From contig JAVJRG010000005.1 of assembly GCA_040218535.1 (NCBI GenBank), positions 558,001-622,000 on the forward strand: a stretch of 64,000 nt of DNA, read 5' to 3'. Below the pieces are notes generated by a model, which was given only the letters and a program-made list of their open reading frames with translations, did no database searches and had not been told where the DNA came from. Below are positions 34,494 through 43,567 of the stretch, in pieces (position 1 is the first letter of the stretch; each line of letters opens with the position of its first letter). The stretch is from Lacipirellulaceae bacterium. Its GTDB lineage: Bacteria > Planctomycetota > Planctomycetia > Pirellulales > Lacipirellulaceae. A program made the translations under genes and the position numbers.

Positions 34494-35486
34494 ATGATGA
34501 ATGGTTGGAAGACGCTTCCGAAACTTTTTTACGCCACGTTGATCGCTTACGGCTTGGCCGTGAACATCGCGCAAGCACAGATCGCGGCTCCCGCTGACAA
34601 CGAGGCTCCACTCGTTGAGTATGGCCAAACGGTCGAGTTCCAAATCAAAGTCGGGGTAACGGTCAAAGCCACTCGGGGCGCTGTGCAGAATATCTTCTCG
34701 ACGGTCCCCGTGCCGATCAATTTTCCTGAACAGGAAGTGATCGTTGAGGAGGAAGACATCACCGCCGAGGTTGAAGACTGGCGGATTCGCGACGTGAAGG
34801 GTGGTGAGGCCAAGCAATTGGCTTTGAGTATTCCGCGTCTCAATTCCGGTGCTGAAGCGCGGGCGTTGTTGACCTATCGCGTTCGCACGAAGACCATTTC
34901 GCCGCCAGAGGAGACCGATCACTTTGCGATTCCTAAGAAGGTTGACCGCGACCAGCGGATTTACTTGGGTCGGAGTAAAAACATTGACGTGAATCATCGG
35001 AAGATTCGTGGTGCCGTGAAAGAGGCTCTCGCCGAATTGTCCAAAGAGGCGAGCGACTGGGATAAGGTCGAGGCGCTTTACGATTACGCCTTCGACAAGA
35101 TCGAGTACGTCGAAGGTGAAAACATCTCTTCGGTCGAAGCGCTGAAACTTTGCAAAGGCGATTGCCAAGCGGTGAGCGTACTGTTCGTGGCCATGTGTCG
35201 CACTGAGAAAATCCCCGCGCGGATGGTTTGGGCGCATGAACATCAATACGCGGAGTTTTACCTTGAGGATGGCGAGGAGCGTGGTCAGTGGTTCCCCGTT
35301 GAATCCGCAGGGACGAAAGCCTTTGGCGAAATGCCCACGGCTCGCGTCATCATGCAGAAGGGCGATAACTTCCAAGTGCCTGAGAAGAAACGCGAGCGGC
35401 TGAACTACGCGACCGACTTCCTGATTGGCCTGCCAACGCCTGGTGGCGGTAAGCCGAAAGTGAAGTATTACCGACAATTATTCTAG
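34494..35486 (+). CDS. Exported transglutaminase-like protein
   Basis: A 330-residue protein with a signal peptide (KLFYATLIAYGLAVNIAQA). The N-terminal half is beta-rich. The transglutaminase-like core lies at about 185-290: DYAFDKIEYVEGENISSVEA, the nucleophile Cys in KGDCQAVSVLF, then the His in VWAHEHQYAEFYL and the WFPVESAG strand. Such domains are proteases, amidases or protein cross-linkers. The start is either of two adjacent ATGs (34494, 34497). It is probably periplasmic, and no partner gene is evident. Confidence 0.85.
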   Translation: MMNGWKTLPKLFYATLIAYGLAVNIAQAQIAAPADNEAPLVEYGQTVEFQIKVGVTVKATRGAVQNIFSTVPVPINFPEQEVIVEEEDITAEVEDWRIRDVKGGEAKQLALSIPRLNSGAEARALLTYRVRTKTISPPEETDHFAIPKKVDRDQRIYLGRSKNIDVNHRKIRGAVKEALAELSKEASDWDKVEALYDYAFDKIEYVEGENISSVEALKLCKGDCQAVSVLFVAMCRTEKIPARMVWAHEHQYAEFYLEDGEERGQWFPVESAGTKAFGEMPTARVIMQKGDNFQVPEKKRERLNYATDFLIGLPTPGGGKPKVKYYRQLF

Positions 35487-35536
35487 GTAACTGTGGACTT
35501 TGGTTCGCCTTGCGTGCCGCGACTTCTGTTCTTGGC

Positions 35537-35566
35537 TATAATCTCCACTGCTGAGCGATTGCTCAG
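35537..35566 (+). promoter_or_regulatory. TATAAT box and leader hairpin before the malectin/dockerin gene
   Basis: A perfect TATAAT (35537-35542) is followed by CTGAGC-gatt-GCTCAG (35551-35566), a perfect 6-bp hairpin. The gene has AGGAGG seven bases before its ATG. No good -35 box is seen. Confidence 0.45.
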
Positions 35567-35603
35567 ATTCTGAGGGGGATATGGAACACTAGGAGGTCGC
35601 GAG

Positions 35604-37250
35604 ATGAGGGGGCGCATTGAATCGCTAGAGCCGAGGCTCTTGCTCACAGCAGTCAACGCGGGTGGGCCGGCCATTGGAATGTTTGCCGCGAGCAATTCGT
35701 TCACCGGCGGCACGAATTTTACCTCTTCGACGCCTGTCGACGTGTCCGGAGTCGTCGATCCGGCTCCCGCTGCTGTCTACCAGACGGAGCGAACCGGTTC
35801 GAATGGCTCCGACTTCACCTATCTGCAATCGGGGCTCATCCCCGGGAACTCGTACGACATACGGCTTCACTTCGCGGAGATCTTCTGGTCCGCCAGTGGC
35901 CAGCGGTCCTTTGACGTTGAGATCAATGGCACGAAAGTGATCGACGACTACGACGTCTTCGTGGAAGCCGGCGGTGAGGATAAGGCCGTCATCGAAGAGT
36001 TTACGGCAACCGCTACCGCCGGTGGGCAGATTACGATGGAGTTTCTCACGGAGGTGAATAACGCGAAAGTGAGCGCGATCGAAGTGATTGGTGAAGTGCA
36101 AGGTGGCGAGCGGGTGCTGTTTGTGCGTGGCGGCGATCGCACGGGCGGTTTCTTGGAAGCGGGTAACGATTTTCAACGCACGGAGCAGCTCGCGGACATT
36201 ACCAACTTTTCCACCAGCGGCGGCAATCACGGTTGGGGTACGCTTGCTACCACACTCGAAGGCGCAGGTTTTGTCCTTGAGCAAATCACCGAAGGTTCTG
36301 AAACCTCATCGGGACCAGCGGCGGGGATTCATATCGACTTCGAGACCATGAACCTCGACCAGTACGATGCGATCGTCCTTGGTTCGAACAATGCCGTTTA
36401 CGATACCGCGGCAGTTGATGCGATTGAGGATTACATACGTGGTGGAGGCGCTGTCCTATTCATTTCGGACGCGAACTTCGGTGGCAACTGGGCCGATGCG
36501 TCGAACTCTGATCAGCAGTTCCTCGACCGCTTCGGTTGGACGATGAATCAAGATCAGGGGACGTATACGATCTCGCGTTCTAGCGGTGAATTCCTCGTGC
36601 CTGATCATCCGATCTTCAGTGGCGTGAACTCGTTCGACGGAGAAGGGGTCACGCCGATCATGGTGGGTTCACCTGGCACTGGCGTCACGGAGACAATTCT
36701 CGCTCGGGCGGAAGGCAATACGCGTGTGAACACGCCACCGTTTGGCGGTAACATGCAGGGTGGCTCTCGACCTTCCACAGCGAACGACGCCGTGTTGGTT
36801 GTCGCCGACGCAGACGATGGGCGAATTGCCGGGCATTACGACCGCAACACGTTCTTCAACCAAAATGGTGCTGGGACCAACATCAACCGACTAGACAACA
36901 CCCAGTACGCCATCAATCTGTTTAGTTGGCTGGTTGGACGGTTCGAACCTTCTGCCGACTTCGATAGTAACGGAACGGTTGAGGGGCTGGATTTCCTGGC
37001 GTGGCAACGGGGCTCGGGGACGACTTCGGGTGCAATTCGCAGCGACGGCGATGCGAATCTTGATGAAGCCGTGGATGCCCAGGATCTGACTGTCTGGCAA
37101 GAGACATACGGCGAAACGACAGCAGCGGTTGCCGCTTCTCAAACCTCTAGCGATCTGATTGCCCTAGCAGCGCGTGCGTCGGAGAGCAACCAGGACGTCG
37201 AGGAACGGGACGCATTCTTCGCGGAGCTTGAAAGCCGTTTTTCGAGTTGA
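35604..37250 (+). CDS. Secreted LEPRxLL protein with malectin-like and dockerin-like domains
   Basis: A 548-residue exported protein. Residues 8-14 are LEPRLLL. A malectin-like carbohydrate-binding domain spans about 17-165 (VYQTERTGSNGSDFTYLQSG, LIPGNSYDIRLHFAEIFW, VDVEIN-type strands and AKVSAIEVIG). A Rossmann-like domain follows at about 170-445 (ERVLFVRGGDRTGGFLEA, MNLDQYDAIVLGSNN, GGGAVLFISDANFGGNW). The C-terminus has a dockerin-like block (DFDSNGTVEGLDFLAWQRG and DANLDEAVDAQDLTVWQ) and an acidic tail. It is probably cell-surface and glycan-binding. It has no visible catalytic residues. Confidence 0.82.
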   Translation: MRGRIESLEPRLLLTAVNAGGPAIGMFAASNSFTGGTNFTSSTPVDVSGVVDPAPAAVYQTERTGSNGSDFTYLQSGLIPGNSYDIRLHFAEIFWSASGQRSFDVEINGTKVIDDYDVFVEAGGEDKAVIEEFTATATAGGQITMEFLTEVNNAKVSAIEVIGEVQGGERVLFVRGGDRTGGFLEAGNDFQRTEQLADITNFSTSGGNHGWGTLATTLEGAGFVLEQITEGSETSSGPAAGIHIDFETMNLDQYDAIVLGSNNAVYDTAAVDAIEDYIRGGGAVLFISDANFGGNWADASNSDQQFLDRFGWTMNQDQGTYTISRSSGEFLVPDHPIFSGVNSFDGEGVTPIMVGSPGTGVTETILARAEGNTRVNTPPFGGNMQGGSRPSTANDAVLVVADADDGRIAGHYDRNTFFNQNGAGTNINRLDNTQYAINLFSWLVGRFEPSADFDSNGTVEGLDFLAWQRGSGTTSGAIRSDGDANLDEAVDAQDLTVWQETYGETTAAVAASQTSSDLIALAARASESNQDVEERDAFFAELESRFSS

Positions 37251-37256
37251 TCACGA

Positions 37257-37348
37257 AGTAGGCCGTAACAAGGTCTAGTGCCGTTACGGCATGGCGGCTC
37301 TTCAATTGTTAAGTGCCGTAACAGCACTGTCGCTCGTTACGGCCTACT
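37257..37348. repeat. Inverted repeat, 13-bp perfect arms
   Basis: AGTAGGCCGTAAC (37257-37269) and GTTACGGCCTACT (37336-37348) are perfect complements. Between them is a second dyad (GTGCCGTTACGGCA). It lies in the gap between convergent genes. Confidence 0.85.
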
Positions 37349-37359
37349 CCGTTAGGAAC

Positions 37360-38079
37360 TTATCTGCTTCGCGTTTCTGTTTCGCGACTAGCCAAGCGTT
37401 TCGTCGTGTCCTCCAGCGAAGTGCGACCAGCAAAGCGGAGTTTGCCGTCTTCGATTTGAAGAGTTTCAAGTTGACGCCGTTGCCCGACCGAGGAGATTGC
37501 TGCCGCTAGAGGAAAGAGCGCTACGGGCGACCCCTCTTCTTCAGTCCAAGCCAAGGGGATTTCCATCTTCTCGGCACCCGCAGCGATCTTCCGCGCGATC
37601 TTGCTTGTGGAAATAGGCAGCGAGCCCGCATGGGCACTATCCAATCGGATGCCCAGCATGTCGGCGTCCACGATTCTGGGGGTGGCGACCAGTGTGATCA
37701 CGGTACTGATCTTGCCTTCGCGATATCGCAAGCCCAGTGTGATGTGATCGTCCTCGAACGCTACGCGCGGATCTGTGAGCGACTCGGGGACTCGCTCCGC
37801 GTACTGTGCCATGAGGGCAATGGCTAACCAGCCGTTGATTTGCGAATCGGTGAATTCCGTCTGCCAGGGTTTGGGCTTCTTGGTTTCGTCGATTAGACGA
37901 GCGACACGGTTCTTTAACTCTTCGCTTTCGGCTTGAAGCTGAGGGGGTTCGACTTTGAGTGCCTGCTGATAGAAAGGCGACACGTCTTGCAGAGCACGCC
38001 ATGCCCAGAACGTGGTTCCCGCGGTGATGAGTAGCAGGCTGGCGAGTGTCCCAACAAGATACTTCTTAGGGCGCTTCAT
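37360..38079 (-). CDS. Membrane-anchored hypothetical protein
   Basis: A 239-residue protein with one N-terminal transmembrane helix (YLVGTLASLLLITAGTTFWAW). The exported part has an amphipathic segment (TEFTDSQINGWLAIALMAQY) and a beta-rich middle (DDHITLGLRYREGKISTVIT). No family is recognised. The cytoplasmic tip is basic (MKRPKK), so the bulk of the protein is expected in the periplasm. It is monocistronic, convergent with the malectin gene. Confidence 0.65.
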   Translation of the reverse strand: MKRPKKYLVGTLASLLLITAGTTFWAWRALQDVSPFYQQALKVEPPQLQAESEELKNRVARLIDETKKPKPWQTEFTDSQINGWLAIALMAQYAERVPESLTDPRVAFEDDHITLGLRYREGKISTVITLVATPRIVDADMLGIRLDSAHAGSLPISTSKIARKIAAGAEKMEIPLAWTEEEGSPVALFPLAAAISSVGQRRQLETLQIEDGKLRFAGRTSLEDTTKRLASRETETRSR

Positions 38080-38318
38080 GCGGAGCTTCTCCTTCGAGGG
38101 GAGGTAGAAGTGTCTTCCATGACTCTTGCTCGTCGGCGGGAAGCGTAGGAGGCCCCAAGACAGGGGTCAATGTTGAGACCCGCAGAGTTTGAGAGGGAAT
38201 TGTGCTAGCATGGCGATGCTAGCCAATCCGGCTAAGCCGCGCTCGGCTGACGTTGACCGTGCTTGCGTAAGCACTAGAATCTTGACTCGCTTTCCCCGCT
38301 TTCCAGTCTCACAGACCC

Positions 38319-39944
38319 ATGTCCGACGATTCCTCCACCGCAACGATTTCCAACGAAGCTGGCCCGCCCGCCGAAGACCTTTCGACTTTGGAGGCCAATC
38401 GCCGCGCGAAACTGGCCAAGATTGAAGAGTTAGGCCACGATCCTTGGGGTAGCCGCTTCGATGACCGTTCCTTAATTGGCGAGATTCGTACCCGTGCTGG
38501 AGAGATCGTCTACAAGGTGCCCAGCGAAGATGGCGGGGAGACTGTTCATGAGCTTCCGCCGTTGGAGAGTGAAGAAGACCGTAAGAACTTCCGTCAGTGG
38601 AAAGCGGATCAAGGACGAGGCGAGTTGGTTGGCCCGAAGGTCCGTGCTGCGGGCCGGATTGTGCTGCATCGTGACAAGGGGAAGCTGCACTTCATTGACA
38701 TTCGCGACCTCACGGGTGACCTGCAGGTCATGGTCGGCATGAAGCAGGTGGGCGACGATTGGGAACTGGCCCAGCAATTCGATCTGGGCGATCTGATTGG
38801 TGTCGACGGAACACTGATCCGCAGCAACACGGGCGAGCTTTCGATTCTTGCCGAGAAGCTGCACTTCATGGCGAAGTCGATCGCTCCGCCACCTGACAAG
38901 CACAGCGGCCTGCAAGATCCCGAGTTGCGTCAGCGACAACGCTACCTCGATTTGATCCATACCGACGGGGTGCTGCCGCGATTTTTGGATAGGACGCGGA
39001 TTGTCGCTTCGATTCGTCAGACGCTTGGCTCGCAAGGGTTTGTCGAGGTCGAAGGCCCCACGCTCCACGGCATTGCTGGTGGCGCGGCGGCGAAGCCGTT
39101 TCAGACGCATCACAATGCATTGGACATAGATCTGAATCTGCGGATCGCGTTGGAGCTTCACCTCAAGCGGCTCCTTGTTGGGGGCATCGAGCGCGTTTAC
39201 GAACTAGGCCGCGTCTATCGGAACGAGGGAATCAGCCAGAAGCACAATCCTGAGTTCACGATGCTTGAGGTCTACCAGGCCTACGGCAATTACGAGTCGA
39301 TGATGGACCTGACCGAGGCGTGCATCGTGAACGCTATCGAAGCGATTCAGCCCGAGGGCGAAGCGAATTACTGCTTGCCGTGGGGCGAGACAACCATCGA
39401 CTTCAAGCCGCCATTTGCGCGGATGACTTACAACCAGTTGTTCGCCCAACACGCAGGTGTCGATCCGAACGACGAAAAGGCAGTCGCGGAGTTGGCCCAA
39501 TCGATTGGCATCCCAACCGCGGATCGTCACCCTGACGTGATCAAGAACGATGTGTTCGAAGAGAAGGTCGAGGATGCGCTCGTGGGCCCCGTGTTCGTCA
39601 CCGACTACCCGGCGAGCATCTGCCCGCTGACCAAGCGGAAGCGGGACGATCCGGGCATTGCCGAACGGTTCGAGCTATTCATCCAAGGCATGGAGGTCGC
39701 CAATGCCTACACGGAGCTGAACGACCCCGACCTGCAAGAAGAACTGTTTAAGACGCAGCTCTCTGGACTGAGCGAAGAAGATTCGATGGCCAAGATGGAC
39801 CACGATTTCATCCGCGCCCTCCGCCACGGCATGCCCCCGGCGGGCGGTTTGGGGATTGGGATTGATCGCTTGGTGATGCTGCTCACGGGGACACAATCGA
39901 TTCGTGATGTGATTCTGTTCCCGCTGTTGCGACCGGAGAAATAA
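38319..39944 (+). CDS. lysS: Lysyl-tRNA synthetase, class II
   Basis: A 541-residue class II LysRS. An OB-fold anticodon-binding domain (about 105-200, VRAAGRIVLHRDKGKLHFID) precedes the catalytic core. Motif 1 is QGFVEVEGPTLHGIAGGAAA, motif 2 is RVYRNEGISQKHNPEFTMLE, and motif 3 GLGIGIDRLVMLLTG lies near the end. The N-terminal 40 residues are an extra acidic extension. A perfect 22-bp inverted repeat lies between its stop and the downstream ABC exporter genes. Confidence 0.97.
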   Translation: MSDDSSTATISNEAGPPAEDLSTLEANRRAKLAKIEELGHDPWGSRFDDRSLIGEIRTRAGEIVYKVPSEDGGETVHELPPLESEEDRKNFRQWKADQGRGELVGPKVRAAGRIVLHRDKGKLHFIDIRDLTGDLQVMVGMKQVGDDWELAQQFDLGDLIGVDGTLIRSNTGELSILAEKLHFMAKSIAPPPDKHSGLQDPELRQRQRYLDLIHTDGVLPRFLDRTRIVASIRQTLGSQGFVEVEGPTLHGIAGGAAAKPFQTHHNALDIDLNLRIALELHLKRLLVGGIERVYELGRVYRNEGISQKHNPEFTMLEVYQAYGNYESMMDLTEACIVNAIEAIQPEGEANYCLPWGETTIDFKPPFARMTYNQLFAQHAGVDPNDEKAVAELAQSIGIPTADRHPDVIKNDVFEEKVEDALVGPVFVTDYPASICPLTKRKRDDPGIAERFELFIQGMEVANAYTELNDPDLQEELFKTQLSGLSEEDSMAKMDHDFIRALRHGMPPAGGLGIGIDRLVMLLTGTQSIRDVILFPLLRPEK

Positions 39945-39948
39945 ATCA

Positions 39949-40012
39949 TAACCCGAAGCGTAAGCGAGGGAGAAGCTGTGCAAGAGAGTCCCCTCGCTTA
40001 CGCTTCGGGTTA
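39949..40012. repeat. Perfect 22-bp inverted repeat downstream of lysS
   Basis: TAACCCGAAGCGTAAGCGAGGG (39949-39970) is exactly complementary to 39991-40012. It has no T-run, so it may be a dispersed repeat rather than a terminator. Confidence 0.9.
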
Positions 40013-40059
40013 CGAGATAGATGTAAACATTATGTGACAAGAAACCCAAGGATGGGTCG

Positions 40060-41613
40060 ATGTACAAACTTCTGCTCTGCTGGCGATATCTTCGCACGCG
40101 TTATATTGCGTTGATCTGCATTGTGAGCGTGACGCTCGGCGTGGCGACGATGATTGTCGTTAACAGCGTCATGGCCGGTTTTACGCATGAGATGCAGGCA
40201 CGGCTCAATGGCATGTTGGGCGACGTGGTGATTGACGCTCGTAGCATGGATGGCGTGGCGGATGCGAAGCAGCACATGGAGACCATTCGCCAAACGGTTG
40301 GCGAGGAAGTCGTCGGTATGTCGCCGACCGTTACGGTACCCTCGCTGCTGTACTTCGATGTCTATGGCCGGGATGGCACGCAGCAGAGTGTCACGCGACA
40401 GGTCACGCTCGTGGGAATCGATCAAGAAACCTACGCGGGGGTGAGCGAGTTCGGCAAGTACCTGCAGCATCCTGAGAATCGTAAGCAGCTTGATTTCCAG
40501 TTGCGCGAAAAAGGCTACGACACGATTGATTCCCAAGCGGAGGACCCTGCGAAAGCGAAGCCTCGTAAGCAGATGGAAACTGCCGGCTGGGGATATCGCC
40601 GCTACAAAGGCATGCTCGAAAAGCAACGCGCCGCGATTGCTGCCGCAAAAGCATCGACGGGCTCCCCCGCTGAGCAGGCCGGCGTGTTCGATCCGTTTGC
40701 CAAGCAGGCGGCAGAGAACGGAGAAGAGCAGGGTGTCGACTTCGATCCCGAGACGGAACAGCACGCAGGAATTGTGTTGGGGATTGGTATCACGGGGATT
40801 CGGCTCGCTGATGGTTCGGATCACTTTCTCGCCTTGCCTGGCGACGACGTGAAGGTGAGCTTCCCAGGCGTGTCGAAGCCTCCCAAGGCGATCAGCGAGT
40901 TATACACGATCGTCGATTATTACGAGAGCAAGATGAACGAGTACGACGCGAACTTCGCATTCGTGCCGTTGCGAGCTTTGCAGGAGAGCCGCGGGCTGGT
41001 GGATCCGACGACCGGCATCGGCAAGTTCTCTTCAATTCAGATCAAGCTGAAAGAAGGAGCGAACGCAGAAGCCGTGCGCGATCGGCTGCGTGAGGTCTTC
41101 CCGGCTGAGTTGTACGTCGTGAGCACCTGGCGCGATAAGCAGGGGCCACTGTTAGCCGCGGTACAAATGGAAACGGCTGTACTCAACGTCTTGCTGTTCA
41201 TGATCATTGCCGTGGCCGGTTTTGGCATCTTGGCGATCTTCTACATGATTGTCGTCGAAAAGACACGCGACATTGGGATTCTGAAATCGCTAGGTGCTTC
41301 GGGCTCGGGCGTGATGGGAATCTTCCTGACCTATGGCTTTAGCCTAGGGTTGGTTGGGGCTGGGGCCGGTTTCATTCTCGGCTGGTTGTTCGTTCGCTAT
41401 ATCAATGAGATTGCTGACGGGCTCGGGAAGCTGACGGGCACGCCTGTGTTTGATCCTTCGGTCTATTACTTCTACAAGATCCCCACAATCGTCCAACCGT
41501 TTACGGTGGCGTGGATTCTCATCGGCGCGGTATTGATTGCCGTGACGGCCAGTATTCTCCCGGCGCGTAGAGCGGCGCGGCTTCATCCTGTGAAGGCACT
41601 TCGTTACGAATAG
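40060..41613 (+). CDS. ABC exporter permease, LolC/E (FtsX) type
   Basis: A 517-residue permease. The N-terminal transmembrane helix (YIALICIVSVTLGVATMIVV) precedes a large periplasmic domain (about 45-370) with an Ala/Lys/Gln-rich insertion near 170-235. Three C-terminal helices follow (LNVLLFMIIAVAGFGILAIF, GVMGIFLTYGFSLGLVGAGA, AWILIGAVLIAVTASILPAR), ending ARRAARLHPVKALRYE, the FtsX/LolE ending. Together with the following ATPase it probably moves lipoproteins or another lipophilic substrate out of the inner membrane. A single permease gene implies a homodimer (LolF-like). The ATPase gene begins eight bases later. Confidence 0.9.
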   Translation: MYKLLLCWRYLRTRYIALICIVSVTLGVATMIVVNSVMAGFTHEMQARLNGMLGDVVIDARSMDGVADAKQHMETIRQTVGEEVVGMSPTVTVPSLLYFDVYGRDGTQQSVTRQVTLVGIDQETYAGVSEFGKYLQHPENRKQLDFQLREKGYDTIDSQAEDPAKAKPRKQMETAGWGYRRYKGMLEKQRAAIAAAKASTGSPAEQAGVFDPFAKQAAENGEEQGVDFDPETEQHAGIVLGIGITGIRLADGSDHFLALPGDDVKVSFPGVSKPPKAISELYTIVDYYESKMNEYDANFAFVPLRALQESRGLVDPTTGIGKFSSIQIKLKEGANAEAVRDRLREVFPAELYVVSTWRDKQGPLLAAVQMETAVLNVLLFMIIAVAGFGILAIFYMIVVEKTRDIGILKSLGASGSGVMGIFLTYGFSLGLVGAGAGFILGWLFVRYINEIADGLGKLTGTPVFDPSVYYFYKIPTIVQPFTVAWILIGAVLIAVTASILPARRAARLHPVKALRYE

Positions 41614-41620
41614 GAATGTT

Positions 41621-42424
41621 ATGAGTAGCACACTCGCTAGTAGTCCATTGAGCCACGCGAAGGTTGCGCCGCGAGCAAACCCATTTCGGCTGGTCACCAG
41701 TGACAACAACGACGCGATGGCTAAGCCGATGAGCGGTGGTTGTTTGGGGTGTCGTGGGCTGTTTAAGAGCTACCAGAAGGCCACGGTTGGGATCCCTGTG
41801 CTGCAGGGCGTGGACTTCAGCGTGAACGAAGGTGAGTTTGTCGCCATCATCGGCCAGAGTGGTAGCGGAAAGAGTACGTTGTTGCATTTGCTGGGAACAC
41901 TCGACAAGCCGGACGCAGGTGAGGTTCTATTCGAGGGCAACCGCATTGATAACCTTCCCGCGGCGAGTCGCGATCTTTTGCGGAACCGTTACTTTGGGAT
42001 GATCTTCCAGGCATATCATTTGTTGCCGGAGTTGTCGGCTTTGGAGAATGTGCTCGCCCCCGTGTACATTGCCGAATCGACCATCGGTTATTGGAGAAAC
42101 CGCAAACGGTACCGTCAGCGGGCGATTGAGTTGCTGGAGCTTGTGGGCCTTTCCGACCGAGCGAAGCACAAGCCGAGTGAGCTTTCCGGGGGCGAAATGC
42201 AACGGACGGCCATTGCCCGGGCGTTGATGCTAGAGCCCTCCGTCTTGCTAGCGGATGAACCGACCGGAAACCTCGATCGTTCGACCGGCGAGCAGGTCAT
42301 GCAAACCCTTCGCGAGTTGAATCAGCGGCAGAACCTCACTATCATCATGGTGACGCACGACCCGTGGATTGCCGAGCAGGCTGACCGCACGGTGCAGATT
42401 GCCGAGGGTCGGATTGTGGGATAG
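41621..42424 (+). CDS. ABC exporter ATPase, LolD-like
   Basis: A 267-residue ABC ATPase. Walker A is GQSGSGKST near 83-91, the Q-loop is in [13 protein letters not shown], the signature is LSGGEMQR, and Walker B is [13 protein letters not shown] with the His switch in MVTHDPWIA. The order and spacing fit the LolD/MacB group. The first 35 residues have no counterpart in most LolD proteins; part of them (AMAKPMSGG) is encoded by a diverged dispersed repeat. AGGA six bases before the ATG at 41621 nevertheless supports that start. It pairs with the permease directly upstream. Confidence 0.9.
   Translation: MSSTLASSPLSHAKVAPRANPFRLVTSDNNDAMAKPMSGGCLGCRGLFKSYQKATVGIPVLQGVDFSVNEGEFVAIIGQSGSGKSTLLHLLGTLDKPDAGEVLFEGNRIDNLPAASRDLLRNRYFGMIFQAYHLLPELSALENVLAPVYIAESTIGYWRNRKRYRQRAIELLELVGLSDRAKHKPSELSGGEMQRTAIARALMLEPSVLLADEPTGNLDRSTGEQVMQTLRELNQRQNLTIIMVTHDPWIAEQADRTVQIAEGRIVG
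41714..41736. repeat. Diverged GGCTAAGCCG repeat inside lolD-like coding sequence, copy 4
   Basis: GCGATGGCTAAGCCGATGAGCGG matches the 22-base element at 18036, 24919 and 31306 in most positions, but here it is translated near residue 35 of the ATPase. Confidence 0.55.
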
Positions 42425-42564
42425 CAAGCAGTCGCTCATCTGTTGAGCGAACCTGCAGGTCTGTCACTCTGTCGTAAAAGGCATGCCTTGCGTCTTGGTA
42501 GGAACCCTTCACGACGGCACCCAACGATTCACCCTTCATCACTCATACTTCATCACTTCTACCC

Positions 42565-43422
42565 ATGTCTCGCCAAGTCTCGATCAACGGTAAGCTCGTC
42601 CCTCAAGAACAGGCGACCGTAAGCGTCTTTGATCATGGCTTGCTTTACGGTGACGGCGTGTTCGAAGGGATGCGGATTTACGGTGGGAAGGTGTTTCGGC
42701 ATGAGCAGCACATCACGCGGCTTTATGAATCGGCCCGCGCGATATGTTTGGAAATCCCGATCAGCCAAGCGGACATGCAGGCCCAGGTGGATGCCACAGT
42801 GAAAGCGAACGGGCTAGAAGATGGCTACGTCCGACTGTTGGTCACACGCGGTGCGGGGACTCTGGGGCTCGACCCCAACCGTTGTAGCAATCCTCAAATC
42901 ATTGTGATCGCTGACAAGATCGCCCTCTATCCGCAAGAGTATTACGACCACGGGTTGGAACTGATCACAAGCAGCGTGATTCGCAACCACCCAGCAGCGC
43001 TTAGCCCACGGATCAAATCGCTCAATTACCTGAACAATATCCTCGCGAAGATCGAAGGATTGAAGGCTGGTTGTGTCGAAGCCCTGATGCTCAACCACAA
43101 GGGTGAAGTCGCCGAATGCACCGGCGACAACTTGTTTCTAGTGAAACATGGCCGACTGCTGACGCCGCCACTCAATGCGGGCATTCTCGAAGGCATCACC
43201 CGCAATGCCGTGCTAGAACTTGCCCGCGAAGCGGGGATGGACGTGGCGGAAACTTCTCTCACCAAGCACGACGTTTACGTCGCCGATGAGTGCTTCCTGA
43301 CCGGCAGCGCTGCTGAAGTGGTGCCCGTGGTGAAAGTTGATGACCGGGTGATCGGTGATGGTAAGCCGGGGCCAATGACGCTTGATCTGAAGAAGCGGTT
43401 TCATGAGTTGGTGCGTAGCTGA
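42565..43422 (+). CDS. Branched-chain-type aminotransferase (class IV)
   Basis: A 285-residue fold-type IV aminotransferase. Key segments are SVFDHGLLYGDGVFEGMRIY, VRLLVTRGAGTLGLDP, the PLP lysine in SPRIKSLNYLNNILAKIEG near 152, GEVAECTGDNLFLVK, and DECFLTGSAAEVVPV near the end. This is the IlvE/D-amino-acid aminotransferase subgroup, and IlvE-like activity on branched-chain amino acids is the best guess. It is more canonical than the paralogue at 31333-32229. It lies 140 bases behind the Lol-like operon and appears independent. Confidence 0.88.
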   Translation: MSRQVSINGKLVPQEQATVSVFDHGLLYGDGVFEGMRIYGGKVFRHEQHITRLYESARAICLEIPISQADMQAQVDATVKANGLEDGYVRLLVTRGAGTLGLDPNRCSNPQIIVIADKIALYPQEYYDHGLELITSSVIRNHPAALSPRIKSLNYLNNILAKIEGLKAGCVEALMLNHKGEVAECTGDNLFLVKHGRLLTPPLNAGILEGITRNAVLELAREAGMDVAETSLTKHDVYVADECFLTGSAAEVVPVVKVDDRVIGDGKPGPMTLDLKKRFHELVRS

Positions 43423-43567
43423 TGGGACGCGGATGAACGCGTATCGGGCGGATTACAACGGATGCGTTCACACATCTGTCAATCGCTACGCTACTTCCTA
43501 CCACTGCCGCTGGGTTTGATTATCATAAATTGATCTATCAAACGCCCTGTGGCGGCCAGCAAAGCTG